From: Kocuria varians
GTDB taxonomy: Bacteria > Actinomycetota > Actinomycetes > Actinomycetales > Micrococcaceae
DNA: 64,000 nt
NCBI RefSeq assembly: GCF_006539885.1
Contig: NZ_BJNW01000012.1
Location: 1 to 64,000, forward strand
Reading direction: 5' to 3'
Positions 22,759 to 32,470 of this stretch are shown here, piece by piece. The notes beneath the pieces are model-generated. The model was not told the origin of the DNA. It did not search any database and worked only from the letters and a program-made list of their open reading frames with translations. A program made the position numbers and the translations under genes. Numbering within the stretch: position 1 is the stretch's first letter; each line of letters starts with the position of its first letter.

Positions 22759-23930
22759 TCAGTACTGCTCCCAGTTCCGGGGCAGTGCGGCGGAGGCGTC
22801 GAAGGGCTCGAGTTCCGCCACGGCCCCGGTCCGGTCGATCACGGTCACGTGCCGGGAGGAGCCGCGCCGGGAGCCACCGGTGATGTGCGCGCCGGTGTCG
22901 GCCACCACGTTGAGCAGCTCCACCCCGGAGCCCACGTGCACGCCGTCCAGGAGCACGCAGTTGCGCACCACGGCCCCGGCCTCGACCACCACGTTCTGCC
23001 CGACCACCGAGTGCTCCACGGGCCCGGCCACGCGCGAGCCGGGAGCCACGAGCGAGCGGGTGACGGCGGCGTCGTCGGCCACGAAGGCGGGCAGCAGGGG
23101 AGCCTGGCCGCTCCAGATGGGCCACGCGGGATCGGCCAGGGTGGCGCCGTCCCCGTCCAGCAGCTGCTGCTGCGCGGTCCAGTAGGACTGGATGGTGCCC
23201 AGGTCCATCCAGTAGCCGGTGTGGCGGTGCTCCACCACGGTGTGGTGCTGCATCACGTGGGGGATGAGGTCCTCACCGTAGTCGCCGAGCTCGCCGTGCT
23301 GCTCCTGGAGGTGCTCCAGAGCGTCCAGCAGCACGTCCGTGGTGAAGAGGAACATCTCTCCCGCCACCACGTCGTTCTGCGGCTCCTCCGGCTTGTACGC
23401 GAAGTCCGTGACGTGGCCGAACTCGTCCGTGCGCACCACGCTGTAGCGGGAGGCGTCCTCGGAGACCTGCGTGGTGACCATGGTGAGGTCCGCGCGCTTG
23501 CTGAGGTGGGTGTCCACCACGTCGCGGAAGTCCACGGTGTAGAGGTGGTCCGCGGAGAGCACGAGCACGAGGTCCGGGTCCGCCTCCCGGATCAGGTCCG
23601 CCTGCCGGAAGATGGAGTCCGAGTTGCCCGTGGCGAAGCCCTCGCCCTCCGCGCCCTGGTACGGCGGCAGCACGTGGAGTCCGCCGTGGGAGCGGTCCAG
23701 GTCCCACGGCCGCCCGCCGGCCATGTAGAAGTTGAGGTCGTGGGGCAGGTACTGCTGCACCATCCACACGTCCGTGATGTGCGAGTGCACCAGGTTGGAC
23801 AGGGAGATGTCGATCAGCCGGTAGGTGCCACCCACGGGCAGTGCGGGCTTGACGGTGTGGTCGGTCAGGGCGCCCAGACGCGATCCTTCCCTCCGGCGAG
23901 GACCAGTGCGAGCACGGTGGGGCGTTCCAT
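22759..23930 (-). pseudogene. glgC: Glucose-1-phosphate adenylyltransferase family gene, frameshifted near start
   Basis: From 23885 down, the frame encodes a GlgC-like nucleotidyltransferase: [54 protein letters not shown] and a C-terminal left-handed beta-helix. The natural start is the ATG at 23928-23930 ([15 protein letters not shown]), but that frame hits TGA at 23865-23867. One base appears to be missing near 23885-23888, within what should read [14 protein letters not shown], the substrate-binding loop. Either a real 1-bp deletion that inactivates glycogen or trehalose precursor synthesis, or a sequencing error. Confidence 0.8.
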
Positions 23931-24013
23931 CGTCAGTCTCCTTAGTTCGTCCGCGTCGAGGAGAAGCTTACCGACTCACGGGGCCCGCGGACCATGACGT
24001 AAAGTGGTCTGCC

Positions 24014-25132
24014 ATGGCCTCCATTGACTACGCTGCAGAAATCCGTGCCCTCCGCGCCACCTACGAATCCGTGGCGGCGGTCAGTGATGCAGAGACGCTG
24101 CAGAAGGAGATCGCGGAGCTGGAGCAGCAGGCGGCGGCCCCGGACCTGTGGGACAACCCGGACGAGGCCCAGAAGGTGACCTCGCAGCTGTCCCACAAGC
24201 AGTCCAAGGTGGACCGGCTACGCAAGATCGAGAGCCGCATCGACGACCTCGAGGTCATGGTGGAGCTCGCGGAGGACGAGGACGACCAGGAGACCCGGGA
24301 CGCCTCCGCCGTGGAGCTCGAGTCCATCCAGAAGTCGTTGTCCGAACTGGAGATCCAGACCCTGCTCGCGGGGGAGTACGACGAGCGCGAGGCCGTGGTG
24401 ACCATCCGCTCCGGTGCCGGTGGCGTGGACGCCGCGGACTTCGCGGAGATTCTCATGCGCATGTACCTGCGCTGGGCCGAGCGCCACGGCTACCCCACCA
24501 AGGTCCTGGACACCTCGTACGCGGAGGAGGCCGGGCTGAAGTCCGCCACCTTCGAGGTCAAGGCCCCGTACGCGTTCGGCACACTGTCCGTGGAGGCGGG
24601 CACGCACCGGCTGGTGCGGATCTCCCCGTTCGACAACCAGGGGCGCCGCCAGACCTCGTTCGCGGCGGTGGAGGTCATCCCGCTGATCGAGTCGGACGAC
24701 ACCGTGGAGATCCCGGAGTCCGAGCTGAAGGTGGATGTGTTCCGCTCGTCCGGACCCGGCGGCCAGTCCGTGAACACCACGGACTCCGCGGTGCGCATGA
24801 CCCACATCCCCACGGGCATCGTGGTCTCCATGCAGAACGAGAAGTCGCAGATCCAGAACCGCGCCGCCGCGCTGCGCGTCCTGCAGTCCCGTCTGCTGCT
24901 GCTGCGGCAGGAGGAGGCGGACGCCAAGAAGAAAGAGATGGCGGGGGACGTCAAGGCGTCCTGGGGTGACCAGATGCGCTCGTACGTGCTGAACCCGTAC
25001 CAGATGGTCAAGGACCTGCGCACCAACTACGAGGAGGGCAATCCCTCCTCCGTGTTCGACGGTGGGATCGACAAATTCATCGACGAGGGCATCCGCTGGC
25101 GTGCAGGCGCGCGCCGCGACGACGAAAGCTGA
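24014..25132 (+). CDS. prfB: Peptide chain release factor 2
   Basis: 372 residues, the usual RF2 length. The N-terminal helical domain (1-110) is followed by the stop-codon recognition domain with the RF2-type tripeptide SPF ([11 protein letters not shown]) for UGA/UAA, and by the catalytic [11 protein letters not shown] with the GGQ that triggers hydrolysis of peptidyl-tRNA. The frame is continuous, with no programmed frameshift site, as is usual in actinobacteria. TAAAGT at 24000-24005, 8 nt before the ATG, may be the -10 of a nearly leaderless mRNA. The usual ftsE-ftsX pair does not follow. Confidence 0.97.
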   Translation: MASIDYAAEIRALRATYESVAAVSDAETLQKEIAELEQQAAAPDLWDNPDEAQKVTSQLSHKQSKVDRLRKIESRIDDLEVMVELAEDEDDQETRDASAVELESIQKSLSELEIQTLLAGEYDEREAVVTIRSGAGGVDAADFAEILMRMYLRWAERHGYPTKVLDTSYAEEAGLKSATFEVKAPYAFGTLSVEAGTHRLVRISPFDNQGRRQTSFAAVEVIPLIESDDTVEIPESELKVDVFRSSGPGGQSVNTTDSAVRMTHIPTGIVVSMQNEKSQIQNRAAALRVLQSRLLLLRQEEADAKKKEMAGDVKASWGDQMRSYVLNPYQMVKDLRTNYEEGNPSSVFDGGIDKFIDEGIRWRAGARRDDES

Positions 25133-25232
25133 GGCTCCCGCCGGCCGCGCCGCGGCGTCGTCACCGGTTCCATGACCGGGACGCGCGAGCCGCAGGGAGG
25201 CGGACGGAGAGCAGTGGAGGAAGAACAGGCCG

Positions 25233-25721
25233 ATGGCCAAGAAGAACGCTGACGACGGCCGCCGCATGGTGGCCAACAACAAGAAGGCGCGGCACGACTA
25301 CGCCATCTTCGACACCTACGAGGCCGGACTGGTGCTCATGGGGACCGAGGTGAAGTCGCTGCGCATGGGGCGGGCGTCCCTGGTGGACGCGTTCTGCCAG
25401 TTCGACAACCGCGGCGAGCTCTGGCTCGAGCACGCGCACATCCCGGAGTACCTCCAGGGGTCGTGGACGAACCACTCGGCCCGGCGGCGTCGCAAGCTGC
25501 TGCTGCACCGCACTGAGCTCGAGAAGATCGCCGCGAAGACGCGCGAGGCCGGCTACACGATCATCCCGCTGGCCCTGTACTTCGTGGACGGCAAGCGGGT
25601 GAAGGTGGAGATCGCGGTGGCGCGCGGCAAGCGGGAGTTCGACAAGCGCCAGACCCTGCGTGAGAAGCAGGACAACCGCGAGGCCCAGCGCGCCATGCGC
25701 TACCGCAACATGCGCGGCTGA
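25233..25721 (+). CDS. smpB: SsrA-binding protein SmpB
   Basis: 162 residues with the canonical SmpB beta-barrel ([41 protein letters not shown]) and a basic C-terminal tail ([25 protein letters not shown]) that mimics mRNA in the ribosome channel. It delivers tmRNA to stalled ribosomes. It lies 100 bp after prfB, and its RNA partner ssrA is 2 kb downstream. Confidence 0.97.
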   Translation: MAKKNADDGRRMVANNKKARHDYAIFDTYEAGLVLMGTEVKSLRMGRASLVDAFCQFDNRGELWLEHAHIPEYLQGSWTNHSARRRRKLLLHRTELEKIAAKTREAGYTIIPLALYFVDGKRVKVEIAVARGKREFDKRQTLREKQDNREAQRAMRYRNMRG

Positions 25722-25752
25722 GCCCCGGGGTCCCCGCCCCGCAGCACGTGCC

Positions 25753-27498
25753 TCACACGGCCGGTGCCTCCAGACGGAGGTGCCGGCCGTTCCACGTGCG
25801 GCGCAGCCACCGGTCGTGGGAGGCAACCACCACGGTCCCCGGGTAGCCGGGGACGGCCGCCTCCAGCTGCGTGGCAAGCACGAGCGAGAAGTGGTTGGTG
25901 GGCTCGTCGAGGAGCAGCACGTGCGGCGGGTCCGCGAGCAGAGCGGCCAGGGCCAGCCGACGCCGCTGGCCCACGCTCAGTGCGCCCAGCGGCCGGTTCT
26001 CGTCGCGGCCGGGCAGCAGGCCGAAGGTCCCCAGGGGAACGGACTCGGCGCGGTCCTCGCCCACGAGCGCGCGGTAGGTCTCGGCCACGGAACGGTCGGG
26101 ATCAGCGCCGGCCAGGGTGTCGTCCTGGCCGAGCATCCCCACGCGCAGCCCCGGCGCGCAGTGCACGGAGCCCCCCGTGGGCTGCAGCCGACCCGCGAAC
26201 AGGTTCAGCAGCGTGGACTTGCCCACGCCGTTGGGGCCGGTGAGCAGCCACTTCTCCCCGGCGCCCACGGTCAGCGAGACCGGGGCGAGGCGCCCGGAGA
26301 CCTCCGCCGCCGACGCCGTGAGCACGGGTCCGGACGCGCGCAGCCTGTCCTGGGCTGCGCTGTCCGCGACGGTCAGGCCCTGGAAGAACAGCTCCGGGGG
26401 AGGCTTGCGGATCTGCTCCTCCTCGAGGGCTGCCAGCCGGGCTCGGGCGTCGTTCACGCGCCGGGAGACCACGGTGGCGTTGCGGTCCGCGTAGAACTTC
26501 TTGGCCATTCGGGTGTCGGAGCGCGGGGTCCAGTCGGAGTGCCCCACGGTGTGCTGGTCCCTGGCGGCGGCCCGCAGCTTCCTCAGCCGCGCCTGCTCGT
26601 CCCGGTAGGTGCGCTCCCAGCGCTCGCGGGCGTCCATGCGGGAGAGGACGTAGCGCGAGTAGCTGCCGGAGAACCTGATCACGCCGATTCCCGTGCCCGT
26701 GCCGTCCCCCACGAGGTCGCCTGTGAGTGAGTGCGGCTGCGGGGCCGGGTCCAGGTCCACGAGCGAGTTCACTGAGGAGTCGAGGAACGCCCTGTCGTGG
26801 CTCGCGAGCAGCACAGGGCCTGGCCAGGACCTCAGCGTGCCCGTGAGGAACTCCACGGCGGAGTCGTCCAGGTGGTTCGTGGGCTCGTCGAGCAGCAGCA
26901 CGTCCGGGGCGGAGAGCAGGGTCCACGCGAGGGAGAGCCGGGCCCGCTGCCCGCCGGAGAGCTCACCGGTGCGGCGGTTCCGCGGCACATCCCCGAGGCC
27001 CAGCCCGTCCAGGGTGGCAGCGATCGCGGTGTCCACGTCCCACGCGCCGGTGCGCTCGGCGGCCTCGAGCGCCTCGGCGTAGGCGGTGCCGACGCGTTCG
27101 TCGTGGGGTGCGGCGGCGAGGGCGCGGGCGGCGTCGCCGACGGCGCGCGACACCTCGCGCAGGAGCCGCACCGAGGACTCGACGGCCTCCTCGACCGTCT
27201 CGTCGAGCGCGAAGGGCGGCTCCTGGTGCAGCAGGCCCACGCGCGCCGGCGCACCGGCGGGGCCGACGGCGCGGACGGTTCCCGCGTCGGGGCGCTGCCG
27301 CCCGGCGAGGACGCGCAGCAGCGTGGTCTTGCCGGAGCCGTTCTCGCCGATCAGGCCCGTGGGGCGCCCGGAGGTGACGCTGAAGCTCACGTCCGTGAGA
27401 ACACGGCGCTCGCCGTAGGAGACGGAGATCCCGTCCGCGGCCACGTGGGTGGCAGCGCGCTGGGTGGACGCGCGGGAGGCGATGTGTGGAGACGTCAT
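25753..27498 (-). CDS. ABC-F family ATPase (ribosome-associated)
   Basis: 581 residues with two ABC domains and no membrane part. Domain 1: Walker A GENGSGKTTL, signature LSGGQ, Walker B VLLLDEPTNHLDD. Linker of about 75 residues rich in Arg and Lys (SRMDARERWERTYRDEQARLRKL). Domain 2: GPNGVGKSTL, a divergent signature LSVGQ, then VLLLDEPTNHF. ABC-F proteins bind the ribosomal E site; several protect against macrolides, lincosamides or related drugs. The ATG at 27496-27498 was chosen. A short upstream ORF and a long leader suggest drug-sensing attenuation. Confidence 0.88.
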   Translation of the reverse strand: MTSPHIASRASTQRAATHVAADGISVSYGERRVLTDVSFSVTSGRPTGLIGENGSGKTTLLRVLAGRQRPDAGTVRAVGPAGAPARVGLLHQEPPFALDETVEEAVESSVRLLREVSRAVGDAARALAAAPHDERVGTAYAEALEAAERTGAWDVDTAIAATLDGLGLGDVPRNRRTGELSGGQRARLSLAWTLLSAPDVLLLDEPTNHLDDSAVEFLTGTLRSWPGPVLLASHDRAFLDSSVNSLVDLDPAPQPHSLTGDLVGDGTGTGIGVIRFSGSYSRYVLSRMDARERWERTYRDEQARLRKLRAAARDQHTVGHSDWTPRSDTRMAKKFYADRNATVVSRRVNDARARLAALEEEQIRKPPPELFFQGLTVADSAAQDRLRASGPVLTASAAEVSGRLAPVSLTVGAGEKWLLTGPNGVGKSTLLNLFAGRLQPTGGSVHCAPGLRVGMLGQDDTLAGADPDRSVAETYRALVGEDRAESVPLGTFGLLPGRDENRPLGALSVGQRRRLALAALLADPPHVLLLDEPTNHFSLVLATQLEAAVPGYPGTVVVASHDRWLRRTWNGRHLRLEAPAV

Positions 27499-27564
27499 GA
27501 GAGTCCGTCGATGGCCGGGCTCCCCGCCGGGCACGGGCCTCGGGCGCGGGGGTGTCAACGGGGC

Positions 27565-27612
27565 TCATCGGGACATGGCACTCACGGTATGCCACCCCAC
27601 GGCAGGCGGCAA
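27565..27612 (-). promoter_or_regulatory. Promoter and leader ORF of the ABC-F gene
   Basis: On the minus strand TTGCCG (27607-27612), 17-bp spacer, TACCGT (27584-27589). Start of transcription would fall at about 27577, next to ATG-TCC-CGA-TGA (27565-27576), a three-codon ORF reading MSR. It is followed by 66 nt to the ABC-F start. Short leader ORFs of this kind control some antibiotic-resistance ABC-F genes. Confidence 0.45.
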
Positions 27613-27628
27613 GGGTCTCCGGCGGGCA

Positions 27629-27658
27629 TTGACTCGACACGGGGTGCGGACGTACTCT
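27629..27658 (+). promoter_or_regulatory. Predicted ssrA promoter
   Basis: TTGACT (27629-27634), 18-bp spacer, TACTCT (27653-27658), about 70 bp before the mature tmRNA end, consistent with a processed precursor. Confidence 0.6.
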
Positions 27659-27728
27659 AATGTGTCCACGAAGTAGCGCACAGTGTTGAGTGTTGGTTGC
27701 GGCGTGGTGCTCATTGAAAAATGAATAC

Positions 27729-28096
27729 GGGGATGATCGGTTTCGACGATGTGAGTTGAGACAGGGGAAGCGGGTCGAGGACACAGAGTTATCTCGTTAA
27801 CGCTCTCTGTAAAAATATAAGTGCCAAATCGAAGCGCACTGACTTCGCTCTCGCTGCGTAAGTAGCCCGAGCAGTCTGTCAGCCCAGGTTCACCTTCGAC
27901 CTGGAATCTGACATCAGCTAGAAGGTCACTGCTCTGGACGTACGTCACGGACGTCCAGGGGACTTCTACGTGACTGAGTCCGGCGGCCACTCGTGTGCGA
28001 GATGGCCGGGACTGAGAAACCTGCAAGCACACTGCACCCGGAGAAGCCCTGACAAAGCTGCATCGGACGGGGGTTCAATTCCCCCCATCTCCACCA
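27729..28096 (+). ncRNA. ssrA: tmRNA
   Basis: The 5' end GGGGAUGAUCGGUUUCGACG and 3' end ...CAUCUCCACCA pair into the 7-bp acceptor stem; the T-arm GGGGGUUCAAUUCCCCC is clear and CCA is encoded. The tag frame begins at GCC 27823 and reads AKSKRTDFALAA to TAA at 27859-27861. The ALAA end is the protease degradation signal typical of actinobacteria. With SmpB it frees ribosomes stalled on broken mRNA. Confidence 0.97.
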
Positions 28097-28100
28097 GACG

Positions 28101-28147
28101 GCCCCGAGCCGGGACACCACGTCGTGTGTCCCGGCTCGGGGCTTTTC
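28101..28147 (+). terminator. Rho-independent terminator of ssrA
   Basis: GCCCCGAGCCGGGACAC (28101-28117) pairs with 28126-28142, 8-nt loop, followed by TTTTCC. A classical terminator 4 bp after the tmRNA. Confidence 0.92.
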
Positions 28148-28268
28148 CATGCCCGGGTGACGGCACTCGACGACACGTGCGGACCGCCCCGTGCCGGGGT
28201 GGCGCGCAGGCGCGTGTGGAACACTGGTACGAGACACAGAACACCACGACCGAAAGGTGCACATCGTC

Positions 28269-29081
28269 ATGAGCGAGCGTCCTTCCGAGCAGTCCGGCTC
28301 CTCCTCGGCCTCCCGCCCCGAGCAGCCCCAGTACGGCCAGTACTCCGACGACCGGTCACGCACCGAAGGCGCCCGGCAGCCCGACTACGGCCAGTACGGT
28401 GAGGCCTCCGGCGCCTCGCAGAGCGGTGATTCCGGCTACGGGTCCTCCGGCTACGGATCGTTGGACCGTTCGGGCTACCAGCAGCCCGGCTACGGCAGCG
28501 GCGCGAACGGTGACGGCTACTCTCAGCCGGGCTACGGCTCGCAGAACTCCGCGAACCAGAACTACGGGGACCAGAACTACAGCAGTCACAGCTACGGCCA
28601 GGGCTACGGCGTGCAGCCGGGCACGGGCGAGCAGGGCTACTCCCAGCAGGGTGGCCAGGGCTACCCTACCCACTACCAGAACGACTACACGCAGCAGCCC
28701 TACCAGCAGGGCTACAACGGCTACCAGCAGGGTCCGGTGCCGGGCAAGGGCCTGGGGATCGCCTCGCTCGTGCTGGGCATCGTGGGCATCGTGACGTTCT
28801 GGTTCTTCGGTCTCGGCGCACTGTTCGGCCTGGTGGGGCTCGTGCTGGGCATCGTGGGACTCGTCAAGATCCGCCGGTCGCGCCGTGACTCGCCGGCCCT
28901 CGCCATCGTGGGCATCGTGCTCTCGGCCCTCGCGCTGATCGGTGGCGCCCTCATGGCCGTCGTGATGTTCTGGGCGCTGGGCACGGTCGGTGACTGCGTG
29001 CAGTACGCCGAGCAGGGCTCACAGACCCAGTACCAGCAGTGCGTCAACGACAAGATGGGCCAGGACGTGTCCAACACCTGA
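28269..29081 (+). CDS. DUF4190-type membrane protein with Tyr/Gly/Gln-rich N-terminus
   Basis: 270 residues. Residues 1-155 are a low-complexity region built from variants of GYGSQPGYG and QYGQY, rich in Tyr, Gly, Gln and Ser. Then two DUF4190-like membrane helices (LGIASLVLGIVGIVTFW and ALFGLVGLVLGIVGLV), a basic loop and a third helix (ALAIVGIVLSALALIGGAL), ending in a polar tail with two Cys. Such proteins are common in actinobacteria; function unknown. The sticky N-terminal part might mediate protein clustering. Confidence 0.8.
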   Translation: MSERPSEQSGSSSASRPEQPQYGQYSDDRSRTEGARQPDYGQYGEASGASQSGDSGYGSSGYGSLDRSGYQQPGYGSGANGDGYSQPGYGSQNSANQNYGDQNYSSHSYGQGYGVQPGTGEQGYSQQGGQGYPTHYQNDYTQQPYQQGYNGYQQGPVPGKGLGIASLVLGIVGIVTFWFFGLGALFGLVGLVLGIVGLVKIRRSRRDSPALAIVGIVLSALALIGGALMAVVMFWALGTVGDCVQYAEQGSQTQYQQCVNDKMGQDVSNT

Positions 29082-29117
29082 TCCGCATCCGCGCGCGCCT
29101 GCGCCGGCACGCACGCG

Positions 29118-29155
29118 AAGAGCCCGTCCCACCTGAACGGCGGGACGGGCTCTTT
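29118..29155. terminator. Bidirectional hairpin terminator
   Basis: AAGAGCCCGTCCC (29118-29130) pairs with GGGACGGGCTCTT (29142-29154), with T-rich sequence on both sides. Lies between the convergent DUF4190 and hisN genes. Confidence 0.88.
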
Positions 29156-29172
29156 CGTGTGGGCTCGTGCGC

Positions 29173-29973
29173 TCAGGAGGCGCGCGTGCCGAGGGCGTCC
29201 AGCGCGGCGTCGTGCAGGATCGTGTTGCTGGCCATGGCGTTGCCGCCGAAGGGACCGTCCTCACCGGCGAGCGAGGTGAACCGGCCGCCGGCCTCGGTCA
29301 CGATGGGAACGAGGGCGGCCATGTCGTAGAGGTTGAGTTCCGGCTCGCACGCGATGTCCACGGCGCCCTCCGCCACGAGGCAGTAGGACCAGAAGTCACC
29401 GTAGGCGCGGGTGCGCCACACACGGTCCGTGAGGTCCACGAAGCGGTCGCGGATGCCCAGCTCGCGCCAGCCGCCGAGCGAGGCGTAGGACAGGGAGGCG
29501 TCCTCGAGGGTCGACACCGAGGAGACCCGCAGCCGCTGCGCCTGGGAGAGCGAGCGGCCGGTGAAGGCGCCTGAGCCCTTCGCCGCCCACCAGCGGCGGT
29601 TCAGGGCCGGGGCGGACACGACGCCGAGGACCACCTCGCCGTCCTCGACCAGCCCGATCAGGGTGGCCCACACGGGCACGCCGCGGACGTAGTTCTTGGT
29701 GCCGTCGATCGGGTCGATGACCCACTGGCGGCCGCCGGAGCCGGTGGTGCCGAACTCCTCGCCGATCACGGCGTCCCTGTTGCGCACCCGCCCGAGCTGC
29801 GAGCGGATGATCTGCTCGGCCTCGCGGTCCGCGTCCGTCACGGGCGTGAGATCCGGCTTGGTCTCCACCGTCAGGTCCTGGGACTTGAAGCGCTTCATGG
29901 TCAGGCCGTCCACGGAGTCCGCCAGGGTGTGGGCCAGGCGCAGGTCGTCCGTGTGGTTGCTGGGTGCTCGCAT
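29173..29973 (-). CDS. hisN: Histidinol-phosphatase, inositol monophosphatase family
   Basis: 266 residues with the FIG metal-site motifs TPVTDADREAEQIIR, GEEFG, the core DPIDGTKNYVRGVPVWATLIGL and YDMAALVPIVTEAGG. The NYVRG variant and WWAAKGSGAF segment match the HisN subgroup that removes phosphate from histidinol phosphate (step 8 of histidine synthesis); a related sugar phosphatase is the alternative. The ATG follows TAGGAGCC closely, and a TAACGT box 7 nt upstream suggests a short or absent leader. The rsgA stop lies 5 bp upstream. Confidence 0.85.
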   Translation of the reverse strand: MRAPSNHTDDLRLAHTLADSVDGLTMKRFKSQDLTVETKPDLTPVTDADREAEQIIRSQLGRVRNRDAVIGEEFGTTGSGGRQWVIDPIDGTKNYVRGVPVWATLIGLVEDGEVVLGVVSAPALNRRWWAAKGSGAFTGRSLSQAQRLRVSSVSTLEDASLSYASLGGWRELGIRDRFVDLTDRVWRTRAYGDFWSYCLVAEGAVDIACEPELNLYDMAALVPIVTEAGGRFTSLAGEDGPFGGNAMASNTILHDAALDALGTRAS

Positions 29974-29978
29974 GGCTC

Positions 29979-31094
29979 CTACGTTATCGCTTGTCCGAGG
30001 CGCTTTTCGTCGTCGCCCCGTTGTGTTTCCCCGCGCGAGGCCGCCAGCAGCCGGCGCAGGGACTCGAGCCGCTCCGGTGCTGCCGGGGACGCCTCGGGGC
30101 GGTGCACCCACGCGTCCAGGGCGCAGCCGGGGGAGTCCGCGGTGTGCAGGCAACCACGGGGACAGTCGGCGGTGGCGGGCACGAGGTCCGTGAAGGCGTT
30201 CAGCAGATCCTCCTCCGCCACGTGTGCGAGGCCGAGCGAACGAATCCCGGGAGTGTCCACGACCCAGGTGCCGGGTCGTGTGCCGGGCACCGTGAGGGCC
30301 AGGGCGGACGACGACGTGTGGCGCCCCCGTCCCGTGACGTCGTTGACGCCGCCGGTGGCCCGGTCCGCGCCGGTCAGCGCGTTCACCAGGGTGGACTTGC
30401 CCACCCCCGAGGGCCCCAGGAACACGCTCACGTGGCCGTCCAGCACGGCGCGCAGCCGGTCGAGGGACTCGGGGGAGATGGCCAGGGACTGCTCGTGCAG
30501 CCCGGCCTCCGGCCGCTGGCCGCGCTCGGTGGCGCGTTCCGTGGTCACCGTGAGGACGTCGAGGTCCCGGAAGTAGGACAGGAACTCGGCGGGGTCAGCG
30601 AGATCCGACTTGGTCATGCACACCACAGGGGTGATCCCGGCGTCCCACGCGGCCACGAGCCCACGGTCCACGAACCCGGTGCGCGGTGTGGGAGAGGCGG
30701 CGGCGAGCACGAGGACGAGCCGGTCCGCGTTGGCCACGATCACGCGCTCCACGGGATCCGTGTCGTCCGCGCTGCGGCGCAGCACGGTGGTGCGGGGCTC
30801 GATGCGCACGATGCGGGCGAGGGTGTCCGGCTCCCCGGTGACGTCCCCGACGACGCCCACCCGGTCACCGGGCACGATGGGACGACGCCGCAGCTCCTTG
30901 GCCCGTACGCACAGCACGGTGCGCGGGGCGGGACCGTCCTCGTCCACGACGCACGTGTAGCGGCCGCGGTCCACGGCGATCACGCGCGCCACCACGGCGT
31001 CCTCGTGCGCGGGGCGCTGCTTGGTCCGCGGACGGGAGCCGCGCTTGTTGGCGCGCACGCGCACGTCCGACTCGTCCCAGGTCCTCCCGGCCAC
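29979..31094 (-). CDS. rsgA: Ribosome small-subunit GTPase RsgA
   Basis: 371 residues. An N-terminal OB fold is followed by the circularly permuted GTPase domain: NADRLVLVLAA, TKSD (G4), then GPSGVGKSTLVNAL (G1) and VDTPGIRSLGL (G3). A C-terminal zinc site reads CPRGCLH...C. Acts late in 30S maturation. It sits between aroA (3-bp gap) and hisN (5-bp gap) in one operon. Confidence 0.95.
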   Translation of the reverse strand: MAGRTWDESDVRVRANKRGSRPRTKQRPAHEDAVVARVIAVDRGRYTCVVDEDGPAPRTVLCVRAKELRRRPIVPGDRVGVVGDVTGEPDTLARIVRIEPRTTVLRRSADDTDPVERVIVANADRLVLVLAAASPTPRTGFVDRGLVAAWDAGITPVVCMTKSDLADPAEFLSYFRDLDVLTVTTERATERGQRPEAGLHEQSLAISPESLDRLRAVLDGHVSVFLGPSGVGKSTLVNALTGADRATGGVNDVTGRGRHTSSSALALTVPGTRPGTWVVDTPGIRSLGLAHVAEEDLLNAFTDLVPATADCPRGCLHTADSPGCALDAWVHRPEASPAAPERLESLRRLLAASRGETQRGDDEKRLGQAIT

Positions 31095-31097
31095 GGC

Positions 31098-32456
31098 TCA
31101 GGCCTCCGGGTCGAGCATGCGGGCCCACATCAGGGGGAAGTCCGGCAGGGTCTTGGAGGTGGTTGCGATGTCCTCGACCTCGATGCCAGGAACGCGCAGC
31201 CCCAGGATCGCGCCGGCGGTGGCCATGCGGTGGTCGTGGTAGCTGTGGAACACCCCGCCGTGCAGGGGCACCGGGGTGATGACCAGACCGTCCTCGGTCT
31301 CCCGGACGTCGCCGCCCAGTGCGTTGAGCTCGGCGCTGAGGGCCGCGAGCCGGTCGGTCTCGTGCCCGCGCAGGTGGGCGATGCCACGCAGCCGCGAGGG
31401 GCTGCCGGCCAGGGCGCACAGCGCGGCCACGGTGGGGGCGAGCTCCCCGGCCTGGGAGAGGTCCAGGTCCACGCCGTGGATCTCCTCCGGCCCGGTCACG
31501 GTGAAGTGGCCGTCGTGCAGCTCCACAGTCGCGCCGAAGCGGGGCAGGATGCTGCGCCAGTGGTCTCCGCCCTGCGTGGTGTGCTCGGGCCAGTCCGGAA
31601 CGGTCACCCTGCCACCGGTGACGACCGCCGCGGCCAGGAAGGGCCCGGCGTTGGAGAGGTCAGGCTCCACGGTCACGTCCATGCCAGGAAGCGAGCCAGG
31701 GGCCACGCGCCACTCCTGGGGCGAGATCTTCCGGGCGTCCGCGCCGGCCTTGCGCAGCACGTCCACGGTCATGTCCACGTGGGGCAGGGAGGGAACACCG
31801 CGGCCTTCGCCCTCGTGGTGCAGGGTGAGTGGTGCGTCGAACGCCACCGCAGCGAGCAGCAGCGCCGAGACGAACTGGGAGGAGCCGCTGGCGTCGATGG
31901 TCACGGTGCCGCCGGCCACGTGCCCCTCGCCGCGGACGCTCAGCGGCAGGGTGCCCCGGCCGTCGTCCTCGACGTGCACGCCCAGCTCCCGCAGGCCGGC
32001 GATCACCGGACCCATGGGGCGGACGCGCCCCCCGGCGTCGCCGTCGAAGTCCACGACCCCGCCGCGCAGGGCGGCCAGCGGCGGGACGAAGCGCATCACC
32101 GTGCCCGCGAGGCCGCAGTCCACGGCGACGCGAGCATCGAGGGGGCGGCCCACGGGCAACGGGGACACGTGCAGATCCGGGCCGAAGGGGCCGGGATCGG
32201 GAAGCGGGGTGATCACCGCGCCCAGCTGCTCGAGCGCGGTGATCATGAGCCTGCTGTCACGCGAGTGCAACGGCTTGCGCAGCACGGACGGTTCGGACGC
32301 CAGGGCCGCGAGCACCAGGTACCTGTTGGTCAGGGACTTGGAACCGGGCACCGCCACCGTGGCGGTCACGGGACGACCGTTGCGCCACGGGGCGGGCCAG
32401 TGCGGCCCGGTGGACTGCGGACCGGGGGAGTGCTGCGCGCCGTTGCTGGGGCTCAC
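31098..32456 (-). CDS. aroA: 3-phosphoshikimate 1-carboxyvinyltransferase (EPSP synthase)
   Basis: 452 residues from GTG at 32454-32456. Key motifs: [75 protein letters not shown] and [15 protein letters not shown]. Joins shikimate-3-phosphate with PEP in aromatic amino-acid synthesis. The actinobacterial aroA-rsgA-hisN order is conserved next to sigR-rsrA. Confidence 0.95.
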   Translation of the reverse strand: MSPSNGAQHSPGPQSTGPHWPAPWRNGRPVTATVAVPGSKSLTNRYLVLAALASEPSVLRKPLHSRDSRLMITALEQLGAVITPLPDPGPFGPDLHVSPLPVGRPLDARVAVDCGLAGTVMRFVPPLAALRGGVVDFDGDAGGRVRPMGPVIAGLRELGVHVEDDGRGTLPLSVRGEGHVAGGTVTIDASGSSQFVSALLLAAVAFDAPLTLHHEGEGRGVPSLPHVDMTVDVLRKAGADARKISPQEWRVAPGSLPGMDVTVEPDLSNAGPFLAAAVVTGGRVTVPDWPEHTTQGGDHWRSILPRFGATVELHDGHFTVTGPEEIHGVDLDLSQAGELAPTVAALCALAGSPSRLRGIAHLRGHETDRLAALSAELNALGGDVRETEDGLVITPVPLHGGVFHSYHDHRMATAGAILGLRVPGIEVEDIATTSKTLPDFPLMWARMLDPEA

Positions 32457-32470
32457 GTGGGGTACGGCTC

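Noticed and set aside
22420-23997. 525-codon plus-strand frame opposite the glgC-family gene
   Set aside because: His/Val/Gly-rich shadow translation of the antisense strand with no family features; the minus strand shows clear GlgC motifs.
24014-25132. Programmed frameshift in prfB
   Set aside because: The frame is continuous from ATG to stop; no internal UGA site.
27729-28096. tmRNA as an integration site
   Set aside because: No element or duplicated 3' end lies next to ssrA; the integrated element here targets tadA.
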